DNA of 64,000 nt, from the NCBI RefSeq assembly GCF_900105315.1, contig NZ_LT629766.1, positions 1,860,001 through 1,924,000 on the forward strand. The letters run 5' to 3'. Numbering within the stretch: the stretch's first letter is position 1; each line of letters begins with the position of its first letter. A program made the translations under genes and the position numbers. Below the pieces are notes generated by a model. The model made no database searches. It saw nothing but the letters and a program-made list of their open reading frames with translations, and was not told where the DNA came from. This document shows, piece by piece, positions 7,897-16,009 of the stretch. Source of the stretch: Brevibacterium siliguriense. GTDB taxonomy: Bacteria > Actinomycetota > Actinomycetes > Actinomycetales > Brevibacteriaceae.

Positions 7897-9213
7897 ATGC
7901 TCGAAGTACGTGGGGGAAATCCGCTGGACGGCACCGTCCGAGTCCGCGGCGCCAAGAACCTGGTGCCCAAGGCGATGGTGGCGTCTCTGCTCGGTGAGAC
8001 CCCGTCCGTGCTGCGCGGCGTGCCCCAGATCCGCGACGTCGAAATCGTCACCGGACTCCTCGAACTCCACGGAGTCCGCGTCGCATCCGGCCCCGACGGA
8101 GACCAGCCCGACGGCGAGCTCCACCTCGACCCGGCCGATGTGGCTCAGGGATCCATCGTCGACATCGACGCCCATGCCGGTTCTTCCCGCATCCCGATCC
8201 TCTTCTGCGGCCCGCTGCTGCACAGCCTCGGTCAGGCATTCATCCCCGACCTCGGCGGCTGTCATATCGGCGACCGCCCCATCAACTTCCACCTCGATGT
8301 GCTCCGCAAGTTCGGAGCCGAGGTCGACAAGACTCCCGGCGGCATCATGCTCAAGGCACACAGTCGCCTGCAGGGAACCAAGGTCGAACTGCCCTACCCC
8401 TCCGTCGGAGCCACCGAACAGGTGCTGCTGACCGCAGTGCGCGCCGAGGGTGTGACCGAGCTGCGGGGAGCGGCCATCGAACCGGAGATCATGGATCTCA
8501 TCGCGCTGCTGCAGAAGATGGGCGCGATCATCACCGTCGACACCGACCGCGTAGTGCGCATCGAAGGCGTCGACAGCCTCCGCGGATTCATCCACCGCGC
8601 CCTGCCCGACCGCAACGAGACCGCCTCGTGGGCCTCGGCGGCACTGGCCACCGGCGGAGACATCTTCGTCGAAGGCGCCAGCCAGCCCGAACTCATCACC
8701 TTCCTCAACGTCTTCCGCAAGATCGGCGGCGAATTCGATGTGCAGGAGACCGGTATCCGCTTCCGCCACCCCGGCGGCAAACTCCGGTCCTTCGCCCTCG
8801 AGACCGACGTCCACCCCGGCTTCATGACCGACTGGCAGCAGCCGCTGGTCGTCGCGATGACTCAGGCCGAAGGGCTGTCGATCATCCACGAGACCGTGTA
8901 CGAGAACCGTTTCGGCTTCACCGACGCCCTGCGCGACATGGGTGCGCAGATCCAGCTCTACCGCGAATGCCTCGGCGGCACTCCCTGCCGCTTCGGCCGG
9001 CGGAACTACCAGCACTCGGCCGTGATCTCCGGACCCACCGACCTCAAGGGCACCCGCATCGAAGTTCCAGATCTGCGCGGCGGCTTCAGCCACCTCATCG
9101 CCGCCCTTGTCGCCCAGGGCGCGAGCGAAGTCCACGGCATCGAACTCATCAACCGCGGCTACGAGAACTTCCTCGACAAGCTCATCGGACTCGGTGCCGA
9201 GGTCTCTGCATGA
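7897..9213 (+). CDS. murA: UDP-N-acetylglucosamine 1-carboxyvinyltransferase
   Basis: A 438-residue enzyme catalysing the first committed step of peptidoglycan synthesis, transfer of enolpyruvate from PEP to UDP-GlcNAc. The substrate-binding Lys-Asn pair is in RGAKNLVPKAM. The flexible loop reads GGCHIGDRPINFHL with catalytic Cys122; this Cys is the target of fosfomycin, and it is replaced by Asp in mycobacteria, so the enzyme here is of the Cys type. YENRFGFTDALRDMGAQI and INRGYENFLDKL are further family blocks. The ATG at 7897 has GGGAGGAAC before it. Its stop overlaps the start of the acyltransferase gene. Confidence 0.97.
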   Translation: MLEVRGGNPLDGTVRVRGAKNLVPKAMVASLLGETPSVLRGVPQIRDVEIVTGLLELHGVRVASGPDGDQPDGELHLDPADVAQGSIVDIDAHAGSSRIPILFCGPLLHSLGQAFIPDLGGCHIGDRPINFHLDVLRKFGAEVDKTPGGIMLKAHSRLQGTKVELPYPSVGATEQVLLTAVRAEGVTELRGAAIEPEIMDLIALLQKMGAIITVDTDRVVRIEGVDSLRGFIHRALPDRNETASWASAALATGGDIFVEGASQPELITFLNVFRKIGGEFDVQETGIRFRHPGGKLRSFALETDVHPGFMTDWQQPLVVAMTQAEGLSIIHETVYENRFGFTDALRDMGAQIQLYRECLGGTPCRFGRRNYQHSAVISGPTDLKGTRIEVPDLRGGFSHLIAALVAQGASEVHGIELINRGYENFLDKLIGLGAEVSA

Positions 9214-9977
9214 GCCAGGCGACCGAACCGGACGAAAGCCAACACGATCTCGTCTCCTTCGACCCCGCCTCGGTGCGTTCCCAGAACCGAGCCGGCACCG
9301 TCGCGGCCACGGCGGCATTCGGACTCATGCGCACGGCCACGAAGATGAGCATTCGGGGAGCCGAACACCTGCCGCCGGCGGGCGAAGGCATCATCGCAGC
9401 CGCCTACCATGCCAACCATCTCGACCCGATCCTCGTGGGACTGGCCCTCAAGCGCAATGGTCGGATGCCGCACTTCCTCGCGAAGTCGACGCTGTTCACC
9501 GGTGCGCTCGGCAAGATCCTCAAGGTCATCGGGCAGATCCCTGTGCTGCGCTCCTCCGCGCAGGCCGGCGACTCCCTCGAATATGCGAAGGACGCCCTGG
9601 CGCACGGCCAGACCGTCGTCATCTACCCCGAGGGTACGCTGACGAAAGACCCGGAGATGTGGCCCCAGCACTTCAAGACCGGCACGGCCCGGCTGGCGCT
9701 GGAGACCGGAGCCCCGATCATCCCAGTCGCCCACTGGGGACTGAACACGATCTATCCGCGCGGGCAGAAGAAATTCCGCTTCCGCCCCTTCAGCCACGAC
9801 ACCGTCGTGGCTTTCGGACCCGCCATCGACTACTCGGATCTGTGGGATCACCGGGATGAGAAGAAGACGATGGGGTACCTCTCGCAGCGTGTGAAGAACA
9901 CCGTGGCGGCGATGGTGGCCGAACTGTCCGAACGCGAACTGCCGCAGCGTTTCAAGAGCAAGGAGACAGGCGAATGA
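9210..9977 (+). CDS. plsC: 1-acyl-sn-glycerol-3-phosphate acyltransferase (PlsC family)
   Basis: A 255-residue membrane-associated acyltransferase, making phosphatidic acid or a related lipid from an acyl donor. The HX4D catalytic motif is HANHLD (His67, Asp72) and the glycerol-phosphate-binding block is IYPEGTLTK (PEGT at 140-143). The start overlaps the murA stop in ATGA, and the gene in turn overlaps gpsA by ATGA, so the three are translationally coupled. The link with gpsA, which makes the glycerol-3-phosphate substrate, supports a role in phospholipid synthesis. Confidence 0.92.
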   Translation: MSQATEPDESQHDLVSFDPASVRSQNRAGTVAATAAFGLMRTATKMSIRGAEHLPPAGEGIIAAAYHANHLDPILVGLALKRNGRMPHFLAKSTLFTGALGKILKVIGQIPVLRSSAQAGDSLEYAKDALAHGQTVVIYPEGTLTKDPEMWPQHFKTGTARLALETGAPIIPVAHWGLNTIYPRGQKKFRFRPFSHDTVVAFGPAIDYSDLWDHRDEKKTMGYLSQRVKNTVAAMVAELSERELPQRFKSKETGE

Positions 9978-10987
9978 GCGTCGTTAAGATCACAGTCCTC
10001 GGAGCCGGATCGTGGGGAACCACCTACGCCGCGGTCATCGCCGACGCCGGATTCCCCGTCACTCTGTGGGCCCGCCGTCCTGAGGTCGCCGAGGAGATCA
10101 ACTCCACGCACACCAATGAGCGCTACCTGGGCGAACGAGTCCTGCCCGAGGGCTTAAGCGCCACCGATGACGACATCGCCGCCGTCACCGATGCCGACGT
10201 CATCGTCCTCGCCGTCCCCGCCCAGACCCTGCGCGAGAACCTCACCCGGTGGAAGCCGCACCTTAAGCGCGGCGTGAAGCTCGTGAGCCTGATGAAGGGC
10301 ATCGAGGTCGACACCGGCAAACGCATGTCCGAGGTCATCGCCGAGGTCGCCGAGGTCGCCGAATCGCAGATCGCCGTCGTCTCCGGCCCGAACCTCGCCC
10401 GTGAGATCGCCGACCGGCAGCCGACCGCCACCGTCGTTGCGTCCTCCGACATCACCACCGCCGAGGCGGTCGCGGAGATCAGTGCGAACGCATACTTCCG
10501 CCCGTACACGAACACCGACGTCGTCGGGGTCGAGATCGGCGGTGCGATCAAGAACATCATCGCCCTGTCCGTGGGCATTGCCGATGGGCAGAAGCTCGGC
10601 GACAACTCAAAGGCTTCGATCATCACCCGCGGGCTCGCCGAAACGTCCCGCCTGGCCGCGGCTATGGGCGCCGAAGCACACACTCTGTCCGGGCTCGCCG
10701 GACTCGGCGACCTCGTGGCCACCTGCGCCTCACCCCTGTCGCGCAACCGCACTTTCGGGCGCCACCTCGGTGAGGGGATGAGCCTCGAGGATGTCATCGC
10801 CCATACCTCGCAGACAGCCGAAGGCGTGAAGTCCGCTCCCGCCGTCCTGGCGCTCGGCCGACGCAACGGCGTCGACCTGCCCATCACCGAGGCGGTCTGC
10901 GCGGTGTTGGCCGGAAAACTGCAGGTTGACGAACTCGCCGGATTGCTGTTGTCTCGGAAACGTAAGCACGAAGGCCCACCGGCCTGA
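9974..10987 (+). CDS. gpsA: NAD(P)-dependent glycerol-3-phosphate dehydrogenase
   Basis: A 337-residue enzyme that reduces dihydroxyacetone phosphate to sn-glycerol-3-phosphate for phospholipids. The N-terminal dinucleotide fold shows ITVLGAGSWGTTYA (GAGSWG at 10-15). Other blocks are SGPNLAREIADRQPTATVVAS, the catalytic-Lys region VEIGGAIKNIIALSVGI and GLAGLGDLVATCASPLSRNR. It starts within the plsC stop (ATGA). A hairpin spans its stop codon. Confidence 0.96.
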   Translation: MSVVKITVLGAGSWGTTYAAVIADAGFPVTLWARRPEVAEEINSTHTNERYLGERVLPEGLSATDDDIAAVTDADVIVLAVPAQTLRENLTRWKPHLKRGVKLVSLMKGIEVDTGKRMSEVIAEVAEVAESQIAVVSGPNLAREIADRQPTATVVASSDITTAEAVAEISANAYFRPYTNTDVVGVEIGGAIKNIIALSVGIADGQKLGDNSKASIITRGLAETSRLAAAMGAEAHTLSGLAGLGDLVATCASPLSRNRTFGRHLGEGMSLEDVIAHTSQTAEGVKSAPAVLALGRRNGVDLPITEAVCAVLAGKLQVDELAGLLLSRKRKHEGPPA

Positions 10988-11007
10988 GTCGGACCACGAC
11001 TCAGGCC
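10981..11007 (+). terminator. Terminator hairpin at the gpsA stop
   Basis: GGCCTGAGTCG (10981-10991) and CGACTCAGGCC (10997-11007) make a perfect 11-bp stem with a 5-base loop, GACCA. The gpsA stop codon lies inside the left arm. No U tract follows. Confidence 0.5.
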
Positions 11008-11032
11008 ACCCGCTGGAAAATTAGGAGCACAC

Positions 11033-11566
11033 ATGAGCGCCAACTCACCGTTCTTCAACCTTCCCGAACTTCCGACCTTCACGCTGACCAGCACCGACAT
11101 CGAAGACGGTGGGGTGCTCACCGGCCCCCAGCTCTCCGGTGCCATGGGCGTGCCCGGCGGTGAGGACGTCTCACCGCAGCTGTCCTGGTCCGGCTTCCCC
11201 GAAGAGACCAAGGCCTTCGCCGTCACCTGCTATGACCCCGACGCACCGACGGGTTCGGGCTTCTGGCACTGGGTCGTCACCGACCTCGACGCCTCGGTGA
11301 CGAGCCTCGAGACCAATGCGGGTGACCCGTCCGCCGACCTCCTGCCCGGAGGAGCCGTGACTCTGCGCAACGATGCCGGCGAACCCCGCTTCGTCGGTGC
11401 TGCCCCGCCGGAGGGCCACGGACCGCACCGCTACTTCTTCATCGTCACCGCCCTGGCCGAACCGCTGGGCATCGACGAATCCGCATCTCCTGCCTTCGCC
11501 GGCTTCAACATGTTCTTCAAGGGCATCGGCCGGGCGTGGCTGGAATGCACGTTCGAGGCCAAGTGA
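11033..11566 (+). CDS. YbhB/YbcL-type PEBP (Raf kinase inhibitor-like) protein
   Basis: A 177-residue protein of the phosphatidylethanolamine-binding-protein family. Both signature blocks are visible: CYDPDAPTGSGFWHWVVTDL and HGPHRYFFIVTAL. Bacterial members such as YbhB are cytoplasmic and of unclear function; ligand binding at the conserved pocket is assumed from the family. A ribosome-binding site (TAGGAG) lies 7 bases before the ATG. No signal peptide is seen. Confidence 0.9.
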   Translation: MSANSPFFNLPELPTFTLTSTDIEDGGVLTGPQLSGAMGVPGGEDVSPQLSWSGFPEETKAFAVTCYDPDAPTGSGFWHWVVTDLDASVTSLETNAGDPSADLLPGGAVTLRNDAGEPRFVGAAPPEGHGPHRYFFIVTALAEPLGIDESASPAFAGFNMFFKGIGRAWLECTFEAK

Positions 11567-11568
11567 GC

Positions 11569-11608
11569 TAGAGTCTTTCAGTCCGCGCACACGTGAATCG
11601 GTGTGCGC
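11569..11608 (+). promoter_or_regulatory. Promoter -10 and leader hairpin of ddl
   Basis: TAGAGT (11569-11574) directly after the previous stop is a likely -10 element. GCGCACAC (11585-11592) pairs with GTGTGCGC (11601-11608) at the expected start of the transcript, forming a leader hairpin about 50 bases before the ddl start. No good -35 is seen. Confidence 0.35.
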
Positions 11609-11659
11609 ACCCCGTGTCCGGTCCCAGTTCGCGGGAGTACCACTTCAGCAAGGAAACCC

Positions 11660-12775
11660 ATGGCAGACAACGATCACCGGCCCCTTGTCGCAGTCCTCTT
11701 CGGAGGCCGTTCGAGCGAGCACTCCGTCAGCTGCGTCACGGCGGCCGGAGTGATCGGTGCCATCGACACCGAAGCCTTCGACGTCCTGCCGATCGGCATC
11801 ACGAAGACCGGCGTGTGGCGGGTCGTCGATGACTGGGCGAGCATGCGGTTCGACCCGCAGGCCATGCCCGAAGTCACCGACAACGGCACCGAGGTGATCC
11901 CACCGGTCTCCGCCGACGGGGCACCTCTGCTGCACCGCGATGCCGAGGGCAACTTCACCGAACTGGGTTCGGTTGACGTGTTCTTCCCGCTCATGCACGG
12001 ACGCTTCGGTGAGGACGGAACTCTGCAGGGGCTGTTCGAGCTCAGCAACACCGCCTTCGTCGGCTCCGGAGTGTTCTCCTCAGCTGCGAGCATGGACAAG
12101 CACTATACGAAGTCACTCATGGCGCAGGCCGGAATCCCCACCTGCCCGTGGGAGCTCGTGACCGAGAATATGTGGGTTGCGGACCGTGCTGAGGCGGAGA
12201 ACCGTGTGGCCGAACTCGGTCTGCCCGTGTTCGTCAAACCCGCTCGTGCCGGATCGTCCATGGGGGTCAGCCGCGTCGCCGAGGCAGCGGACCTCGAAGC
12301 CGCCCTGCAGGGAGCGTTCGAACACGACTCGAAAGTCATCGTCGAACCCGAGGTCAACGGACGTGAAGTCGAATGCGCTGTGCTCGGTTCCGTCTATGAC
12401 ACAGATCTGCGAGTGTCCTCACCGGGCGAGATCCGGGTGAGCGGAGACCACTCGTTCTACGATTTCAACGCCAAGTACCTCGATCTCTCCGCCGCAGAGG
12501 TCACCTGTCCGGCCGATCTCGACGAGACGGTGACAGCTCGAGTTCAGGAGGTCGCCGCCTCGGTGTTCCGTCTCTTCGACTGCACCGGGCTGGCCCGTGT
12601 CGACACCTTCGTCACGGACACCGGGGACGTCGTCATCAACGAACTCAACACGCTGCCCGGATTCACTCCCACCTCGGCGTACCCGTTCATGTGGGCACAG
12701 TCAGGACTCGAGTACTCCGAACTCATCGGCGAACTCATCTCGATCGCGCTGATCGATCACTCCCGCGCGAAATAG
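11660..12775 (+). CDS. ddl: D-alanine--D-alanine ligase
   Basis: A 371-residue ATP-grasp ligase that makes the D-Ala-D-Ala dipeptide of peptidoglycan. Blocks seen are VAVLFGGRSSEHSVSCVTA at the N terminus, FPLMHGRFGEDGTLQG, the nucleotide-binding VFVKPARAGSSMGVSRV, the FYDFNAKYLD loop and the metal-binding VINELNTLPGFTPTSAYPFMW. The ATG at 11660 (MADNDHRPLVAVLFGG) matches the family start; the frame is open further upstream but covers the leader hairpin. It converges on the DUF3515 gene. Confidence 0.96.
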   Translation: MADNDHRPLVAVLFGGRSSEHSVSCVTAAGVIGAIDTEAFDVLPIGITKTGVWRVVDDWASMRFDPQAMPEVTDNGTEVIPPVSADGAPLLHRDAEGNFTELGSVDVFFPLMHGRFGEDGTLQGLFELSNTAFVGSGVFSSAASMDKHYTKSLMAQAGIPTCPWELVTENMWVADRAEAENRVAELGLPVFVKPARAGSSMGVSRVAEAADLEAALQGAFEHDSKVIVEPEVNGREVECAVLGSVYDTDLRVSSPGEIRVSGDHSFYDFNAKYLDLSAAEVTCPADLDETVTARVQEVAASVFRLFDCTGLARVDTFVTDTGDVVINELNTLPGFTPTSAYPFMWAQSGLEYSELIGELISIALIDHSRAK

Positions 12776-12793
12776 CCGGGCACGCGGCAGGCG

Positions 12794-13318
12794 CTAGCCG
12801 GCGATGTCCTCGGCGCCGACGCATTCGTTCTCCGCTGGGACCTTCGACAGGGTCGGTGAGATCGCGGCGAGCACATCGTTGCCGGACTCGGCCTTGCGGT
12901 TGACCAGCACCTCGACGGCCGGTGTGCGTCCGTAGCTGGTGAACTTCCACGTCGACTCGTCGTCTTCCGCCGGCTTCGAGATCCAATCGACCCCGGACAC
13001 GCTCACGCACTGATCCGTCGTCGGGCCGGGAGGAGTGACTCCGCAGCGCAGCACCGCGACATTGGGATCTCCCCAGGCCTTCGTGCCCTGCGAGGAGGTC
13101 GTGCGCGCCTTCTCACCCGAGATCTCATCGGGCAGGGTGAGCATGATGTCGGCACACTTCGGATTCGCCGCATCCTTCGCCGGTTCGACGATGACAGTGC
13201 GCGAACACCCGGTCACAGCGAGACCGGTGAGCACCGTGGCCAGAGCGACGATGGTGAGAGAACGACGACGGTGCGCGGGCCGTGGAGAACGGCGCGTCGA
13301 AGCAGGGCGAGATCTCAT
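12794..13318 (-). CDS. DUF3515-family lipoprotein
   Basis: A 174-residue secreted lipoprotein. A basic, arginine-rich N terminus is followed by a hydrophobic segment (about residues 21-38) and a lipobox LAVTGC, so Cys is probably lipid-modified and the protein anchored outside the membrane. The mature part has the DUF3515 pattern (W-x-DPxVxLRCG region, here AWGDPNVAVLRCGV, and WKFTSYGRTPAVEVLV). Function unknown. A DUF3515 gene between ddl and thiL is a common actinobacterial arrangement. It is divergent from thiL with only 32 bp between the starts. Confidence 0.85.
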   Translation of the reverse strand: MRSRPASTRRSPRPAHRRRSLTIVALATVLTGLAVTGCSRTVIVEPAKDAANPKCADIMLTLPDEISGEKARTTSSQGTKAWGDPNVAVLRCGVTPPGPTTDQCVSVSGVDWISKPAEDDESTWKFTSYGRTPAVEVLVNRKAESGNDVLAAISPTLSKVPAENECVGAEDIAG

Positions 13319-13350
13319 AGGACTACCGTATCTCCCGATAACCTGGAGCC

Positions 13351-14388
13351 ATGACCCGACTGTCCGAACTTGGCGAATCACACATCATCTCCCGCGTGCT
13401 CACCCGCAACCCCGAGTCCGCGCACGTGATCGTCGGACCCGGAGACGATGCGGCCGTGACCGCGCCGGAGGGTCGACTCGTATCCACCGCGGACATGCTC
13501 GTTGAGAACGAAGACTTCACCCGCGACTGGTTGGACTGGGACCTGCTCGGACGCAAAGCCGCAGCCCAGAATCTCGCCGATGTCTGCGCCATGGGCGCCG
13601 ACCCGCATGGACTGCTCGTATCACTGGCGGTGCCCGATGACACGGATATCGCCGACCTCGAGGCCTTGTACTCCGGACTCTTCGACGAAGCGGAGCGGGC
13701 AGGGACTGCGCTGGAGTGCACCGTGCCGATCATCGGCGGCGATCTGTCGTCCTCGGGTCTCATCGTCATCGCCATCACCGCGCTCGGAACGGTGAGGGAG
13801 GATGCAGCGTTTCTGCGCTCCGGTGCTCAGCCCGGGGATGCGCTCTACCTCGCCGGGACGGTCGGTCGGGCAGCCGCCGGACTCGACCTGCTCTTCGCCG
13901 GACTGCGACGCGAGACCGCCGGTCCGGAGCTGCGCGCCCTCATCGACACCCAACTGGCCCCACGGCCCGACTACGGCGCACTGCGCACGGTCGGGACTCC
14001 CTCGGCGATGATCGACGTCTCCGACGGACTCAGCCTCGACCTCGCTCGGGTGGCGGCCGCCTCGGGGGTGGGAATCGACCTCGACCGGGCCCTGCTGCGC
14101 GACCTCATCGACCCGCTGCTGCCGGCGGCCGAGGTCGTGCTCGACGTGCGAGCGACGGGTGGGGCCGGTGATGCGGATTCGTCGGATGGCCGTGCTGCGA
14201 CGGCCGATGATCTGGCCCTGTCCTGGGTCCTCGACGGGGGAGAGGACCACGGCTTCGCCGCGTCGGCGCCGTCGCGTCAGGACCCTGGAGTAGGCTGGCG
14301 GAGAATCGGTGAGATCCGCACCGGACACGATGTCAGCCTCGACGGCACACCCGTGCCGGCGAGCGGTTTCAGCCATTTCGGGAAGTGA
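13351..14388 (+). CDS. thiL: Thiamine-monophosphate kinase
   Basis: A 345-residue enzyme that phosphorylates thiamine monophosphate to the active cofactor thiamine diphosphate. Family blocks are VGPGDDAAVTAP, TADMLVENEDFTRDW, NLADVCAMGADPHGLLVSLA, PIIGGDLSSSG and SAMIDVSDGLSLDLARVA. A poorly conserved stretch with ATGGAGDADSSDGRAATADD (about residues 268-287) looks like an insertion. The DAK2-domain gene follows after one base. Confidence 0.95.
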   Translation: MTRLSELGESHIISRVLTRNPESAHVIVGPGDDAAVTAPEGRLVSTADMLVENEDFTRDWLDWDLLGRKAAAQNLADVCAMGADPHGLLVSLAVPDDTDIADLEALYSGLFDEAERAGTALECTVPIIGGDLSSSGLIVIAITALGTVREDAAFLRSGAQPGDALYLAGTVGRAAAGLDLLFAGLRRETAGPELRALIDTQLAPRPDYGALRTVGTPSAMIDVSDGLSLDLARVAAASGVGIDLDRALLRDLIDPLLPAAEVVLDVRATGGAGDADSSDGRAATADDLALSWVLDGGEDHGFAASAPSRQDPGVGWRRIGEIRTGHDVSLDGTPVPASGFSHFGK

Positions 14389-14389
14389 C

Positions 14390-16009
14390 ATGAGCAACGC
14401 CATCAGCCTCAACGGTCGTCTGGCCGCACGCTGGGCCCGTCGCGCGGTCGACCGGCTGCGCAAGGAGCGCACCGAGATCGACGAACTCAACGTCTTTCCC
14501 GTCCCCGACGGCGATACAGGTACGAACATGTACCACACGCTGCGTGCCGCCTACCTCGCCGTCGAAGAGCTCACCGGCCCCGTCACTCTCCCGCAGGTCG
14601 TCGCGGCACTCGCCGCCGGAGCCGGTCGCGGTGCCCGCGGCAATTCCGGACTCATCCTCGCAGTCGCCCTCCAAGGGGTTGCCGATGCTCTGGCCGGGGT
14701 CACCGTCGCCACCGCCGACGCCATGGCCACCGCCCTGGAGACTGCATCCGATCGGGCGCGTTCCGCCGTCGCCCGCCCCGTCGACGGGACCATGCTCACC
14801 GTCCTCGACGCCATGGCCACCGAAGCCCGCGAACGCGCCGACGACGGAGCCTCCCTGATCGACGTCATCGCGGCCGTGCGCGAACGCTCCCGGTCGGCGC
14901 TGCGTGAGACCACCGGACAGCTCACGGTACTGCGCGAGGCCGAGGTCGTCGACGCCGGATCGACGGGCATCGTCGAACTCTTCGACCTCCTCTACGCCAC
15001 CGTCACCGGCCGCACCCCGCAGGATTCGATGCTCGCCGAGGTGGCCCGCGCCCCGAAGATCATCCACGAAGCCACCGCCGACGAACTCGAGATCGTCGCC
15101 GTCCTCGCCGATACCCCCGCGGACTCGCTCGCCGAGGATCTCGACCGCCTCGGCGGGACCTCCATCGTCATCAACGCGGCCAAGGTCCACGTTCACGTCG
15201 CCGACGAAACGACCGCCGCGACCGTCATCGACCGCCTCGGCGAGTATGGGGTCGCCCGGCTCGACATGGAAGATCTGCGGATGCACGAGGAGGAGGGCGA
15301 GACGAAGCTCATCGCCCTGGTCAAGGGCACGGGACTGCTCATGCACACCGCGCTCAACGGGGCCACGGCGCTGACTCCGGAGGCAGGAGACCTGTTCGAA
15401 ACGATGTCCGAGCTCATCGCCGCCGAGGATCGCGAGGTCATCGTCATCCCCAGCTCCACCTCGGCGCTGAAGTCCCTGACCGGACTGGGAGCGCATGTCG
15501 TGCGCTCCCGCAACGTCGCCACACTGCTCTCGGCCCTGGCCGTCTACGATCCCTTCGCCCCTGCAGGGGAGATCTTCGCGGACATGACCGAGGCGGCCGC
15601 GGGCACCAGGGTGGGCACGATCTACTCGGCCGATCAGCTCGCCTCGGACCCGCCGACTGGAATGCTGCCGGTCGTCCGCGACGACGGAGAGGCCCGTGCG
15701 GGCATGGGCGCGGATGCGAGTGTCGGTGTCGGCACAGCGGTGGCAGCTCATCCGGCGCAGTTCTACCGGGTCTTCATCGAAGGCAGAGCGAAGACCCAGA
15801 GCACGGAGCTGCGCACCTTGGTCGAGAAACTCGCCGATCGGCTGCTCGGGGCAGGGGGAGAGCTGCTCACCGTCGTCCACGGACCCGACTGTGCACCCGA
15901 GGTGCTCGACCACCTGCGCGACTGGATCCAGAAGTCACATGAGACCGTCCACTTCCAGGACATCGACTCGCGTGACCCCGGGGTGCTCGTGATCATGGGG
16001 GTCGAATGA
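14390..16009 (+). CDS. DAK2/DegV-type kinase protein (FakA-like)
   Basis: A 539-residue protein. The N-terminal DhaL/DAK2 domain has the metal-nucleotide loop VFPVPDGDTGTNM (about 36-47) and GAGRGARGNSGLILA. The rest is the DAK1-like/FakA-type region with TDELEIVAV-like and HVADET blocks and a C-terminal part ending in VLVIMGVE. In Firmicutes this architecture is FakA, the ATP-binding part of fatty-acid kinase, which needs a DegV-like FakB partner not seen here. The same gene is usually upstream of recG in actinobacteria. The stop overlaps the recG start (ATGA). Confidence 0.85.
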   Translation: MSNAISLNGRLAARWARRAVDRLRKERTEIDELNVFPVPDGDTGTNMYHTLRAAYLAVEELTGPVTLPQVVAALAAGAGRGARGNSGLILAVALQGVADALAGVTVATADAMATALETASDRARSAVARPVDGTMLTVLDAMATEARERADDGASLIDVIAAVRERSRSALRETTGQLTVLREAEVVDAGSTGIVELFDLLYATVTGRTPQDSMLAEVARAPKIIHEATADELEIVAVLADTPADSLAEDLDRLGGTSIVINAAKVHVHVADETTAATVIDRLGEYGVARLDMEDLRMHEEEGETKLIALVKGTGLLMHTALNGATALTPEAGDLFETMSELIAAEDREVIVIPSSTSALKSLTGLGAHVVRSRNVATLLSALAVYDPFAPAGEIFADMTEAAAGTRVGTIYSADQLASDPPTGMLPVVRDDGEARAGMGADASVGVGTAVAAHPAQFYRVFIEGRAKTQSTELRTLVEKLADRLLGAGGELLTVVHGPDCAPEVLDHLRDWIQKSHETVHFQDIDSRDPGVLVIMGVE